Source of the DNA: Flavobacteriales bacterium UBA7430
GTDB lineage: Bacteria; Bacteroidota; Bacteroidia; Flavobacteriales; UBA7430
NCBI GenBank assembly: GCA_002478765.1
Contig: DLQO01000037.1
Coordinates: 18,169 to 82,168 of the forward strand
DNA length: 64,000 nucleotides
Reading direction: 5' to 3'
The position numbers and the translations under genes are program-made. Under the pieces are notes generated by a model that worked only from the letters and a program-made list of their open reading frames with translations, had not been told where the DNA came from and ran no database searches. Below are positions 44,526-54,537 of the stretch, piece by piece (the first letter of the stretch is position 1; the number at the start of each line of letters is the position of its first letter).

Positions 44526-45479
44526 TTACTTACGTTTGATTACTTTTTCAACGGATTTAACAATGTCTGTACGAGTTAATCCGTACTTCTCCATAAGAAG
44601 CGCAGGAATACCTGATTCACCAAAGCTGTCGTTTACTGCAACCATTTCCAGAGGGGTAGGGTTTTTGCGAGCCAATAATTGAGCCACACCATCACCTAAC
44701 CCGCCATTCATTTGGTGTTCCTCAGCAGTTACCACGCACCCTGTCTTTTCTGCAGATTTTAAAATAGCTTCTGCATCTAAAGGTTTAATGGTATGAATGT
44801 TAATTATTTCTGCATCAATACCCATGTCAGCAAGGATATGGCCTGCTTCAATAGCTTCCCAAACTAGGTGACCAGTGGCAATGATGGTTACATCTGCACC
44901 TTCATTAAGCATTACTGCTTCACCAATTTTAAATTCTTGATCAGCAGGAGTGAAGACCGGCATTTTAGGACGTCCAAAACGTAGGTAAACTGGCCCTTCA
45001 TATTCTGCTATGGCCAAAGTAGCAGCCTTTGTTTGATTGTAGTCACATGGATTGATAACAACCATTCCAGGTAACATTTTCATCATACCGATATCTTCCA
45101 GTACTTGATGTGTAGCACCATCTTCACCAAGAGTTAACCCGGCATGAGAAGCACATATTTTAACATTCTTATTGGAGTATGCTATCGATTGCCTTACTTG
45201 ATCATAAACTCTTGATGTTGCAAAATTTGCAAAGGTTCCAGTAAAAGGAATCTTTCCACCAATTGTCATACCCGCAGCCATACTCATCATATTGGCTTCG
45301 GAAATTCCAACTTGGAAAAATCGCTCTGGGAATTCATTTTCGAAAGCATTCATCTTTAATGAACCCGTAAGATCGGCACATAAGCCAATTACATTTTCAT
45401 TTTTTTGAGCAGCTTCTAGGAGTCCAGCGCCAAATCCCGAACGCGTATCTTTTGTTTCTGTGTATGTATATTTTTTCAT
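44526..45479 (-). CDS. Transketolase, C-terminal subunit
   Basis: Pyrimidine-binding and C-terminal part of a split transketolase, which transfers two-carbon units in the pentose-phosphate pathway using thiamine diphosphate. It contains GISEANMMSMAAGM (about 57-70), the glutamate-containing ThDP region, and a C-terminal GHLVWEAIEAG domain. The 317-aa length fits the split form common in Bacteroidota. It is 12 bases downstream of the N-terminal subunit gene, and the two must assemble. Confidence 0.95.
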   Translation of the reverse strand: MKKYTYTETKDTRSGFGAGLLEAAQKNENVIGLCADLTGSLKMNAFENEFPERFFQVGISEANMMSMAAGMTIGGKIPFTGTFANFATSRVYDQVRQSIAYSNKNVKICASHAGLTLGEDGATHQVLEDIGMMKMLPGMVVINPCDYNQTKAATLAIAEYEGPVYLRFGRPKMPVFTPADQEFKIGEAVMLNEGADVTIIATGHLVWEAIEAGHILADMGIDAEIINIHTIKPLDAEAILKSAEKTGCVVTAEEHQMNGGLGDGVAQLLARKNPTPLEMVAVNDSFGESGIPALLMEKYGLTRTDIVKSVEKVIKRK

Positions 45480-45491
45480 CTGAGGGGCTTT

Positions 45492-46337
45492 TTAGTAGTC
45501 TCCTAATGTTTCTTTATTTTGTGCTAATGCAACAGCTAGTTCTTCGTCATTAGGAGCTACACCGTGCCATTTGTGTGAGCCCATCATATAATCGACTCCA
45601 TTTCCCATTTCGGTATGAAGTAAAATACAAACGGGTTTTCCTTTCCCAGTTCTAGATTTTGCTTCTTCTAAAGCGGCAACAACCTTTGTCATGTTGTTTC
45701 CTTCTTTTACAATCAATACGTCGAAGCCAAATGCTAAAAATTTAGCTTCTAGACTCCCCATATTCAATACTTCATCAGTACTTCCATCTATTTGTTGTCC
45801 ATTAAGATCAATCGTACAAATTAAGTTGTCAACTTTTTTTGCAGAAGCGTACATAGCTGCTTCCCAAATTTGACCTTCTTGCAATTCACCATCTCCATGA
45901 AGAGAGTAAACAATACGGTCATCGTCATTCAACTTTTTGGTTACCGCTGCACCTGCAGCAACAGACATACCTTGTCCAAGAGAACCGGAAGCTATTCGCA
46001 CCCCCGGAAGTCCCTCATGAGTCGTAGGATGACCTTGCAGTCGGGAGTCGATTTTTCGGAATGTAGCTAACTCAGAGACATTAAAATATCCTGAATGTGC
46101 CAAAACACTATAAAATACAGGGGATATGTGACCGTTAGACAAGAAAAATAAATCTTCGCCTTTTCCATCCATGTTGAAGGAGGAATCGTGTTTCATAATT
46201 TCGAAGTACAGAGCGACTAGAAATTCAGTACAACCTAATGATCCACCAGGATGTCCGGAATTATTTGCATGAACCATGCGTACAATGTCTCTGCGGACTT
46301 GACTTACAGTTTGTTCGAGTTTTTGGATGTTTGCCAT
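45492..46337 (-). CDS. Transketolase, N-terminal subunit
   Basis: ThDP diphosphate-binding half of split transketolase. NNSGHPGGSLG lies near 26-36, and the GDGELQEGQIWEAAMYA motif, with the Mg/ThDP GDG(x)nN site, near 145-161. I start it at the ATG at 46337 (281 aa). An upstream in-frame ATG at 46364 adds residues not seen in the family, and a promoter box at 46362-46369 overlaps it. Confidence 0.95.
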   Translation of the reverse strand: MANIQKLEQTVSQVRRDIVRMVHANNSGHPGGSLGCTEFLVALYFEIMKHDSSFNMDGKGEDLFFLSNGHISPVFYSVLAHSGYFNVSELATFRKIDSRLQGHPTTHEGLPGVRIASGSLGQGMSVAAGAAVTKKLNDDDRIVYSLHGDGELQEGQIWEAAMYASAKKVDNLICTIDLNGQQIDGSTDEVLNMGSLEAKFLAFGFDVLIVKEGNNMTKVVAALEEAKSRTGKGKPVCILLHTEMGNGVDYMMGSHKWHGVAPNDEELAVALAQNKETLGDY

Positions 46338-46361
46338 GAGCTTTTTAGAAAATTTTCGAAC

Positions 46362-46369
46362 CAAAAATA
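46362..46369 (-). promoter_or_regulatory. -7 box of the transketolase operon
   Basis: Minus-strand TATTTTTG lies 24 bases before the chosen ATG at 46337 and overlaps the alternative start, which supports the shorter form. Confidence 0.4.
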
Positions 46370-46488
46370 CAATAAAAAAGAAGATATGGAAGTTTTAGAT
46401 AATACGATTTTGTGCCCTCCACCAATCAAATCTAAAACTTGCCTAAAAAGGCTTGTGTTGTTTGATTTAATTTACCTTATTATTTGCT

Positions 46489-46938
46489 TTAGAGAGCGTC
46501 TATTATTTCTGTACTCAAGAGCGCCCATACGAAGTATCTAATGAGTCGCCCAACAAACATGAAAATGCCTGTTTTTAAGATGGAACTCCTCATAATACCT
46601 AAACTAATCAATATGATTGACCCTAAAATAGGGATCCAACAAAACAGTGCCAGTAGTTCACTTGGGAGTTTATCTTTCCATGCAAATTTTTTGAATTTGA
46701 CGGGGTTTATCTTCAGGTATTTCTCAATCAAGTCCCATCTTGTATAATAGCCCATGAAGAAAGCCGTATAACCTCCAAGCCAATTTCCGAACGTAGCAAC
46801 AAGGACCAAAGGAATGAGAGGGAAACCCTGGTATAAGAGAATGCCAAGTAATATTTCGGCTCCAAAAGGGATGACCGAACCGGCTAAAAAAGCTGCAGTA
46901 AACAACCCCCAATACCCATATGAAGCCCATGATTCCAT
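46489..46938 (-). CDS. YqaA-family (DedA-like) membrane protein
   Basis: Small inner-membrane protein of the YqaA branch of the SNARE-associated/DedA superfamily, whose members are linked to lipid scrambling or membrane homeostasis. About four hydrophobic segments are visible, with the characteristic GSVIPFGAEILLG and ATFGNWLGGYTAFFMG blocks near residues 20-60. I start it at the ATG at 46938 (149 aa); a longer frame exists but lies upstream of a promoter box. Exact function is unknown. Confidence 0.82.
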   Translation of the reverse strand: MESWASYGYWGLFTAAFLAGSVIPFGAEILLGILLYQGFPLIPLVLVATFGNWLGGYTAFFMGYYTRWDLIEKYLKINPVKFKKFAWKDKLPSELLALFCWIPILGSIILISLGIMRSSILKTGIFMFVGRLIRYFVWALLSTEIIDAL

Positions 46939-46943
46939 GCGCA

Positions 46944-46951
46944 CAAAGGTA
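46944..46951 (-). promoter_or_regulatory. TAnnTTTG box 5 bases before a start codon
   Basis: Minus-strand TACCTTTG is followed after five bases by the ATG at 46938, predicting a near-leaderless transcript. It also argues against the longer upstream start. Confidence 0.4.
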
Positions 46952-47035
46952 TACAATTTTGTAAATTGCTTTTCATTTCTATTTTGTATTTTTACATGGA
47001 TTATAATATACATATAATAAAATAATTTTTCAATT

Positions 47036-50000
47036 ATGGAGACAATACGCGCCTATACATCAAAAAATAAAATTAGAATTGTTACTGCTGCTTCCTTGTT
47101 TGATGGTCACGATGCGGCGATCAACATCATGCGTAGAATCATTCAAGCTACTGGTGTTGAAGTTATTCACCTTGGTCATGATCGTTCTGTTGAAGAAGTA
47201 GTTAATACAGCCATTCAGGAAGATGTTAATTCGATAGCGATGACCTCCTATCAGGGAGGGCATATTGAATATTTCAAGTACATGTATGAATTACTTCAGG
47301 AAAAAGGTGCTGGACACATTCGCATATTTGCCGGCGGTGGGGGTGTGATTCTACCGAATGAGATTAAAGACTTAATGGATTATGGCATCACAAGAATATA
47401 TTCTCCAGATGATGGACGTGAGATGGGATTACAAGGTATGATTAATGATCTTGTAAAAAAGAGTGACTTTGCAACCGGAGAGTTTCTTCCTAAGGAGTCT
47501 ATCAAAATGATACGTAAAAAGGACAAAAGAACGATAGCACAGACCATATCAGCAGCAGAAAATTTTCCGGATAAACATCACGATATATTAAGTCAAATTC
47601 GAAAACTTTCTACAAAAAATAGTGTTCCTGTTTTGGGAATTACCGGAACGGGAGGCGCCGGAAAATCTTCTCTTGTTGATGAGTTGGTTCGTCGTTTTTT
47701 AATTGACTTTAGGGATAAACAAATTGCCATCATATCAATAGATCCATCTAAAAGAAAGACTGGGGGTGCATTGTTGGGTGATCGTATTCGCATGAATGCC
47801 ATTAATGACGATCGTGTTTACATGCGTTCTTTGGCAACACGTCAATCTAATTTGTCACTGTCAAAGCATGTATCTGAAGCTTTAGAAGTTTTAAAAGCTG
47901 CGAATTTTGATATGATTATTCTTGAGACTTCAGGTATTGGTCAGTCCGACACAGAAATTGAAGAGTTTTCGGATGTGAGTTTGTATGTAATGACTCCTGA
48001 ATACGGAGCAGCAACTCAGTTGGAGAAGATCGATATGTTAGATTTTGCTGACGTAATCGCTTTGAATAAATTTGATAAACGTGGCGCTTTAGATGCCCTT
48101 CGTGATGTAAAGAAACAATACAAGCGCAATCATAATTTATGGGAAACGGATGATGCAAGTCTCCCGGTGTATGGTACCATAGCATCTCAGTTTAATGATC
48201 CGGGCATGAATTCTCTATATCGCGCTCTTATTGTTAAGTTACAGGAGAAGACTGGTGCACATTTGAGTTCCAATTTTTCACCAACGAAAGAAGTTTCTGA
48301 GAAAATGTTTATTATCCCACCCCAACGAGTACGCTATCTTTCTGAAATCGCAGATAACAATCGAGCATATGATACGTGGGTTGATCAGCAAGTTGAAGTA
48401 GCTCAAAAATTATACGCACTCAATGAGTCTTTGGTGACGATTAGAAATACGGATTCAAAAAATCAAGATTTACTTGTTGATGGTCTACAAGAAGCATTCG
48501 ATAAACTCGTCTTGAATTTGGACCCTAAGAATATGCTCACCATAAAAAGGTGGAAGGATAAGGTTGAAAAATACAAAGCTCCAGTTTATTCCTTCAACGT
48601 AAGAAATAAAGTATTGAATGTTAACACACACACAGAATCATTGTCTCATATTCAAATCCCTAAAATTTCATTACCTAAGTACAGCGGATGGGGTGATATC
48701 CTTCGTTGGTCACTTCAGGAAAATGTACCTGGAGAATTTCCGTTTACTTCGGGCTTGTTTCCTTTCAAAAGGGAAGGAGAAGATCCAACTCGAATGTTTG
48801 CGGGCGAAGGGGGCCCTGAAAGAACCAATCGTCGATTTCATTACGTCAGTTTAGGATTGCCAGCAAAGCGTCTTTCTACAGCTTTTGATTCGGTTACTTT
48901 GTATGGTAATGATCCTGACTATCGTCCTGATATTTATGGGAAGATTGGTAATGCTGGAGTTTCTATTTGTTGTTTGGATGATGCTAAAAAATTGTATTCC
49001 GGTTTTGACTTGTGTGCTTCAAGTACTTCAGTTTCGATGACCATCAACGGTCCCGCACCGATGCTGTTGGCTTTTTTTATGAATGCTGCCATTGATCAGC
49101 AATGTGAGCTGTATATTAAGGCAGAGGGCTTAGATGAAGATGTTGAAACTAAAATAGGTGAGATATTCAAAAATAGAGGTGTTTCAAGGCCCGTCTATCA
49201 AGGAGATTTACCGGAAGGTAATGATGGGTTAGGTTTAATGTTACTGGGAGTTACGGGAGATTTAGTTCTTCCGAAGAATGTGTACAATGACATCAAGAAA
49301 CGTACTTTGTCTCAGGTTAGAGGTACCGTTCAAGCTGATATATTAAAAGAGGATCAGGCACAAAACACCTGTATATTTTCAACAGAATTCGCATTGCGTT
49401 TGATGGGAGATGTTCAAGAGTATTTTATTCAGCATGCCATTCGTAATTTTTATTCAGTATCTATCTCTGGTTACCACATTGCAGAAGCAGGTGCAAACCC
49501 CATAACGCAATTAGCCTTTACATTGAGTAATGGTTTTACTTATGTTGAGTATTATTTGAGCCGTGGGATGGATATTGATGACTTTGGGCCCAATTTATCT
49601 TTCTTTTTCTCCAACGGTATCGATCCAGAATATTCTGTCATCGGAAGGGTTGCTCGAAAAATTTGGTCAAAAGCAATGAAGAATAAATATGGAGCAGGAC
49701 CTCGAGCTCAAAAATTAAAGTACCACATACAAACCTCAGGCCGATCTTTACATGCACAAGAAATTGATTTTAACGACATACGTACCACGCTACAGGCTTT
49801 GTACGCGATTTACGACAATTGCAACTCTCTTCATACCAATGCATATGATGAGGCGATTACAACACCTACAGAAGATTCTGTGCGTAGAGCGATGGCCATA
49901 CAGTTGATCATCAATCGGGAGTTGGGACTTGCAAAAAATGAAAATCCAATTCAGGGTTCTTTTATTATAGAGGAGCTTACAGATCTTGTAGAGGCCTCGG

Positions 50001-50419
50001 TATTAGAAGAGTTCGATCGTATAAACGAAAGAGGCGGTGTTTTGGGGTCTATGGAGACGATGTATCAGCGAGGAAAAATTCAAGAAGAGAGTCTTCACTA
50101 CGAGACTTTAAAACATTCTGGAGCCTACCCAATTATTGGAGTAAACACCTTTTTAAGTTCCAAGGGTTCGCCGACAATAATACCTACAGAAGTAATTCGA
50201 GCAACCAAGCAGGAAAAGGAGTATCAGATCGACATGCTTAATGATCTATTGAGTGCTCACCAAACATCGAGTTCCAAATCACTCAAAAACCTACAAGCTA
50301 ATGCCTTACAAAATAAAAATATATTTTCTGAAATGATGGAAGTTGCTAAATCTTGTTCTTTAGGACAGATGACTTCAGCCTTATTTGATGTGGGAGGGCA
50401 GTATCGCCGTAATATGTAA
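47036..50419 (+). CDS. icmF: Fused isobutyryl-CoA mutase (IcmF type)
   Basis: B12-dependent acyl-CoA mutase fused to its G-protein chaperone, 1127 aa. In order: a cobalamin-binding domain (about 12-145, with the axial-ligand motif DGHD and His25), a MeaB-like GTPase (about 200-420, P-loop GTGGAGKSS), and a catalytic TIM barrel (about 560-1120, with [10 protein letters not shown]). This layout is that of IcmF, which interconverts isobutyryl- and n-butyryl-CoA; some members prefer pivalyl- or isovaleryl-CoA. It is a single-gene unit with a terminator. Confidence 0.93.
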   Translation: METIRAYTSKNKIRIVTAASLFDGHDAAINIMRRIIQATGVEVIHLGHDRSVEEVVNTAIQEDVNSIAMTSYQGGHIEYFKYMYELLQEKGAGHIRIFAGGGGVILPNEIKDLMDYGITRIYSPDDGREMGLQGMINDLVKKSDFATGEFLPKESIKMIRKKDKRTIAQTISAAENFPDKHHDILSQIRKLSTKNSVPVLGITGTGGAGKSSLVDELVRRFLIDFRDKQIAIISIDPSKRKTGGALLGDRIRMNAINDDRVYMRSLATRQSNLSLSKHVSEALEVLKAANFDMIILETSGIGQSDTEIEEFSDVSLYVMTPEYGAATQLEKIDMLDFADVIALNKFDKRGALDALRDVKKQYKRNHNLWETDDASLPVYGTIASQFNDPGMNSLYRALIVKLQEKTGAHLSSNFSPTKEVSEKMFIIPPQRVRYLSEIADNNRAYDTWVDQQVEVAQKLYALNESLVTIRNTDSKNQDLLVDGLQEAFDKLVLNLDPKNMLTIKRWKDKVEKYKAPVYSFNVRNKVLNVNTHTESLSHIQIPKISLPKYSGWGDILRWSLQENVPGEFPFTSGLFPFKREGEDPTRMFAGEGGPERTNRRFHYVSLGLPAKRLSTAFDSVTLYGNDPDYRPDIYGKIGNAGVSICCLDDAKKLYSGFDLCASSTSVSMTINGPAPMLLAFFMNAAIDQQCELYIKAEGLDEDVETKIGEIFKNRGVSRPVYQGDLPEGNDGLGLMLLGVTGDLVLPKNVYNDIKKRTLSQVRGTVQADILKEDQAQNTCIFSTEFALRLMGDVQEYFIQHAIRNFYSVSISGYHIAEAGANPITQLAFTLSNGFTYVEYYLSRGMDIDDFGPNLSFFFSNGIDPEYSVIGRVARKIWSKAMKNKYGAGPRAQKLKYHIQTSGRSLHAQEIDFNDIRTTLQALYAIYDNCNSLHTNAYDEAITTPTEDSVRRAMAIQLIINRELGLAKNENPIQGSFIIEELTDLVEASVLEEFDRINERGGVLGSMETMYQRGKIQEESLHYETLKHSGAYPIIGVNTFLSSKGSPTIIPTEVIRATKQEKEYQIDMLNDLLSAHQTSSSKSLKNLQANALQNKNIFSEMMEVAKSCSLGQMTSALFDVGGQYRRNM

Positions 50420-50439
50420 TTGTATTCTAGACTTTCCTA

Positions 50440-50467
50440 AACCACCTTTTTTAAGGTGGTTTTTTTT
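50440..50467 (+). terminator. Terminator of icmF
   Basis: AACCACCTT (50440-50448) pairs with AAGGTGGTT (50453-50461) around a four-base loop, followed by a run of T. Confidence 0.9.
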
Positions 50468-50577
50468 ATACTAAACCAATCATATAATTTATACAACATA
50501 ATTAAGTATCTAGAAAAGTATTTTAGTATATTGCAATGTATTTAATGTTTAAATGCAAGAACTAATTCCCCCCTCGA

Positions 50578-52812
50578 ATGAAATACTTAATCCCCCAGAT
50601 GCTTTTGTGGTTGTCTTTTGCTGTAAACGCTCAAATACGAACAGCATATAGCAGTTCGTTCAATTCGCCTGATGATATCGTAGAAATGATTTTGGGAGAA
50701 GGTGTTGAGTTTTCAAACGTAATTTACCATGGAAATGAGTATTCAATGGGTCTATTCAATGGGACTTTCAATCGTGGATTTGATTCCGGATTGGTCTTGT
50801 GTACAGGGGGTATTTCTTCTGTGATTCCTGGGAATGATGTCCATTCTTACAGAATTCCTGGTGAGGAATCGGATTTGTCTAAACAACTAGAGATGATTGG
50901 TGCAAAAACGATCAATTTGTTCAATGTAATCACTCTAGAGTTCGACTTCATACCAAAATCAAATCAACTTCAGTTTGATTATATTTTCGCATCCAATGAG
51001 TATGGCAGTTTTACTTGCTCAAGATACAATGACATTTTTGGGTTTTTTCTTTCGGGTCCCGGAATTGATGGACCATTTGAAAATAAAGCAAAAAATATAG
51101 CTTTGGTTCCGAACCCAAACGATTCCACACTATTTACGAACAGCCCTGTAATTATAAACACCATCAATTCCGGAAGACCATCTAGTTTTGATGCATCACT
51201 TTGTGATAGTATTGATATAAATTGGAGATCGTATTCTAAGTTTTATGTAGATAATTCAGCGATGACTTCAATTTCATTTTTTGGTCACACTACACCTATA
51301 GCTTCTATTGCAAACTTAATCCCATGTAAGACGTATCACATTAAAATAGCTCTGGCAGATTGTGGAGATGGCTTGCTTAATTCTGCCGTTTTTTTGAAAA
51401 AAAACTCGTTCAATTCAAGCGCCAAGATTAACTACACCATAAAATCAAATATGTTTGATGTATTTGAAACGCCCTGGGAGAATCCAAAACACTTATATGA
51501 AGGTTGTGGGAATGCATCGATTACTTTTAAAAGGCCCGACTCCATTAGCGGTTCACTAGCTCGAAAAATTTTAGTTAGTGGAGCTGCAACCAATAAGCTC
51601 GATTTTAATTTAACAAACATTACAAATGGTGTTGTTACTATTCCCGAAGAGGATTCAATCTCGACGGTCATGATTTCTGTTCTAAACGATTCAATCAAAG
51701 AGGGAGTTGAAGAGTTTACCCTAAAGATTTATCCTTCAATAGATGATTGCTTTGAGATTTCGTACGATTCGATTACGTTTAAAATTTATGATCAACCGGA
51801 TTTATTTATCAATACATTAGAAGATACCTTACTTGAATGTTCGGATGATTCGGTTAATCTTTGGGTAAATGCTAAAGGAGGTATGTCCGGACTTCTAGCT
51901 TCTTCGGAGTCATACTCAGGCTACGAATATCAATGGTTGGGAGAAGAAGAGTCGGGTTCCAGTCAGATGGTAAGTGTACATGAACCAAAAACATATTACG
52001 TACGTGTCAGCGATTTGTGCAATCAAAACGTATTAGATTCTACTTTTATTGATGTCCTCCCTGCTAGAGAATTAAGATTAACTTCTGAACGTAAAACTAT
52101 TTGCTCTGATCATAAGGATGTTTTGTGTGTTAACATACTTTCAGGTAGTGGCGATTATACTTACAAATGGCCTACTGGTTATTTGGATTCATGTACACAG
52201 GTATATCCGGGTCTTTACCCTGTTGTTGTGCAAGATAAGTGTGGTCATGTAGACACTGCTTATGCTCAACTTGTCATCGATAGTATTCCGGATCCAAATT
52301 TCGTAATCTCGAAGGTTATTTCTGACAGTTTGGGAGTCCGTTTGATTAACCTTACACCAAAATTGAAAGATTTGCAATATTCATGGGATTTTGGTGATTC
52401 AAATGGTTCAGAGGACCATCAACCCTCAACACATTATTTTGATGATGCAGGTGCTTATTTCATTCGGTTGAATGTGAATAACATTACGAATTCGTGTGAT
52501 CAAGAATCAGGGAAGTGGGTGCGTGTAGCTCCATCATATCAATTTTATGCGCCACAATCTTTTACGCCCAATGGAGATGGATTAAACGACACATTTAATC
52601 CTTACATGATTGGTCATAAGGATTATGAATTATTTATTTACGATCGTTGGGGAAGACAAGTTTTTTATTCCAATCAACTGGATGTTGTTTGGGACGGTAG
52701 GGCAGGGTCAAAGTACTTAAAATCTGGCATTTACGTGTATATGATTTATGCTTCTGAGTTTGCTACAGGTCTCCGTTTTCAGGAGTCAGGAACGATTAAT
52801 TTATTTCGTTAA
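50578..52812 (+). CDS. Choice-of-anchor-L protein with T9SS type-B tail
   Basis: Secreted surface protein of 744 aa. After the signal peptide (about 1-19) comes a choice-of-anchor-L domain (about 20-270, with GIDGPFENKAKNIALVP). It is followed by a Calx-beta-like region near 330-400, a PKD-type domain (about 575-645, DFGDSNGS) and a C-terminal gliding-motility type domain (656-744) with SFTPNGDGLND, YDRWGRQVF and SGIYVYMI. That last domain is the type-B sorting signal for the type IX secretion system, whose own genes are not in this window. The ligand or partner is unknown. Confidence 0.9.
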   Translation: MKYLIPQMLLWLSFAVNAQIRTAYSSSFNSPDDIVEMILGEGVEFSNVIYHGNEYSMGLFNGTFNRGFDSGLVLCTGGISSVIPGNDVHSYRIPGEESDLSKQLEMIGAKTINLFNVITLEFDFIPKSNQLQFDYIFASNEYGSFTCSRYNDIFGFFLSGPGIDGPFENKAKNIALVPNPNDSTLFTNSPVIINTINSGRPSSFDASLCDSIDINWRSYSKFYVDNSAMTSISFFGHTTPIASIANLIPCKTYHIKIALADCGDGLLNSAVFLKKNSFNSSAKINYTIKSNMFDVFETPWENPKHLYEGCGNASITFKRPDSISGSLARKILVSGAATNKLDFNLTNITNGVVTIPEEDSISTVMISVLNDSIKEGVEEFTLKIYPSIDDCFEISYDSITFKIYDQPDLFINTLEDTLLECSDDSVNLWVNAKGGMSGLLASSESYSGYEYQWLGEEESGSSQMVSVHEPKTYYVRVSDLCNQNVLDSTFIDVLPARELRLTSERKTICSDHKDVLCVNILSGSGDYTYKWPTGYLDSCTQVYPGLYPVVVQDKCGHVDTAYAQLVIDSIPDPNFVISKVISDSLGVRLINLTPKLKDLQYSWDFGDSNGSEDHQPSTHYFDDAGAYFIRLNVNNITNSCDQESGKWVRVAPSYQFYAPQSFTPNGDGLNDTFNPYMIGHKDYELFIYDRWGRQVFYSNQLDVVWDGRAGSKYLKSGIYVYMIYASEFATGLRFQESGTINLFR

Positions 52813-52834
52813 AGGAGTTTTACGCACAAAAAAA

Positions 52835-52859
52835 AACCTCTTTAAAGAGGTTTTTTTTT
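52835..52859. terminator. Bidirectional terminator
   Basis: AACCTC...GAGGTT with TTTAAA between is a perfect palindrome with A- and T-runs on its two sides. It lies between the converging T9SS cargo gene and lpdA. Confidence 0.88.
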
Positions 52860-52875
52860 GATGTTTATATCAAGA

Positions 52876-54264
52876 TTACATATGAATTACTTCGTCATAT
52901 GCATCAGCAACAGCTTCCATGACAGCTTCACTCATAGTTGGGTGAGGATGGACAGATTTCAAGATCTCATGTCCTGTAGTTTCAAGTTTTCGAGCAACAA
53001 CAGCTTCGGCAATCATTTCAGTAACGTTCGCACCAATCATGTGGCAACCGAGCCACTCACCGTACTTTGCATCAAAAATAACTTTCACAAAACCATCCTT
53101 GTGCCCTGCAGCACTAGCTTTTCCTGAAGCTGAGAATGGAAATTTACCAACTTTCACTTCAAATCCAGCATCTTTTGCTGCTTGTTCGGTATATCCTACA
53201 GATGATATTTCTGGAGAAGCATATGTACAGCCAGGAATGTTATTCATATCCATAGGCTCTACGTGTAATCCAGCAATTTTCTCTACACAGTTAATTCCTT
53301 CAGCTGAAGCAACGTGTGCTAGAGCTGGGCCCGGAATTACATCTCCAATGGCATGGTATCCGGGTATGTTTGTTTGATAGTAGTCGTTGACTAGAATTCT
53401 TCCTTTATCGGTAGCTATTCCTACATCCTCAAGACCTATGTTTTCAATATTAGCCGTAATTCCTACAGCAGAAAGAACGATGTCTGCTTCTATAATTTCT
53501 TCGCCTTTTTTTGTCTTTATGGTAGCCTTACAAGTTTTACCAGAGGTATCTACCTTTTCTACCGAAGCATTGGTCATCACCTTGATTCCACTTTTCTTGA
53601 ACGAACGTTCAAGTTGTTTGGAGATGTCTACATCTTCAACAGGTACAATGTTTGGCATGTATTCAACAACAGTTACTTCAGCACCCATGGCATTGTAGAA
53701 GTAGGCAAACTCAACACCGATAGCTCCAGAACCAACAACAAGTAGCTTCTTAGGCATTTTCTTGAGCGTCATAGCGTCTCGGTAGCCAATGATTTTCTCA
53801 CCGTCTTGAGGGAGGTTAGGTAAACTTCTAGAACGTGCCCCCGTAGCAATAATGATGTTTTTGGCAGTATGTTCCGTATCTGTTCCTTTTTCGTCGGTTA
53901 CGATGACTTTTTTACCAGGGGCAACTTTTCCCATACCAGTAAGTACTTCGATTTTATTCTTTTTCATCAGAAATTCGATACCCTTACTCATTCCACCAGC
54001 GACATCTCGACTTCTTTTGACAACAGCAGAGAAATCAGTTTTAGCATCAGAAACTTTGATGCCGTAATCATCGGCATGGTTGATGTATTCAAACACTTGT
54101 GCACTTTTAAGAAGCGCTTTTGTAGGGATACATCCCCAATTTAAACATACACCACCTAGGTTTTCTTTTTCAACAATGGCTGTTTTTAAGCCCAATTGAG
54201 AAGCCCGTATCGCGGTTACGTACCCTCCAGGGCCACTTCCTACTACAATAAGATCAAAATTCAT
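52876..54264 (-). CDS. lpdA: Dihydrolipoyl dehydrogenase
   Basis: FAD enzyme (E3) that reoxidises dihydrolipoamide in 2-oxoacid dehydrogenase and glycine-cleavage complexes. The FAD motif GSGPGG is at residues 9-14 and the redox-active disulfide is Cys40/Cys45 in GGVCLNWGCIP. An NAD motif VGSGAIGVEFA follows near 177-187, and the C-terminal HPHPTMSEAVMEA carries the catalytic His-Glu pair. At 462 aa it has normal length. It is monocistronic. Confidence 0.97.
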   Translation of the reverse strand: MNFDLIVVGSGPGGYVTAIRASQLGLKTAIVEKENLGGVCLNWGCIPTKALLKSAQVFEYINHADDYGIKVSDAKTDFSAVVKRSRDVAGGMSKGIEFLMKKNKIEVLTGMGKVAPGKKVIVTDEKGTDTEHTAKNIIIATGARSRSLPNLPQDGEKIIGYRDAMTLKKMPKKLLVVGSGAIGVEFAYFYNAMGAEVTVVEYMPNIVPVEDVDISKQLERSFKKSGIKVMTNASVEKVDTSGKTCKATIKTKKGEEIIEADIVLSAVGITANIENIGLEDVGIATDKGRILVNDYYQTNIPGYHAIGDVIPGPALAHVASAEGINCVEKIAGLHVEPMDMNNIPGCTYASPEISSVGYTEQAAKDAGFEVKVGKFPFSASGKASAAGHKDGFVKVIFDAKYGEWLGCHMIGANVTEMIAEAVVARKLETTGHEILKSVHPHPTMSEAVMEAVADAYDEVIHM

Positions 54265-54524
54265 ATTTTAATAATTTTCTGTGGTATTAAATAGATTGCG
54301 AATTTAAGAATTTGTTTTCTACTTTTCGCTCTGCTCGGTTAATACTTTGGCTGGTTCGATCTAAAGCATTTTGAAAGTTTCTAAATGTGTTGAACTATAA
54401 TGGGCAACAAGTTATTTTTTGAGTTACTTCTACTGAGCTTTTTTACAATTTATTCTTAGAGTTTGGAAATCATTTTTTGAGAGGGACTTTTTTTAAATGC
54501 GTGTTAAAATCGTCTTATAATTGG

Positions 54525-54532
54525 TATTTTTG
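54525..54532 (+). promoter_or_regulatory. TAnnTTTG box 5 bases before a GTG start
   Basis: TATTTTTG is followed after five bases by the GTG start of the MutS2-like gene at 54538. A short or absent leader is predicted. Confidence 0.4.
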
Positions 54533-54537
54533 CATTA

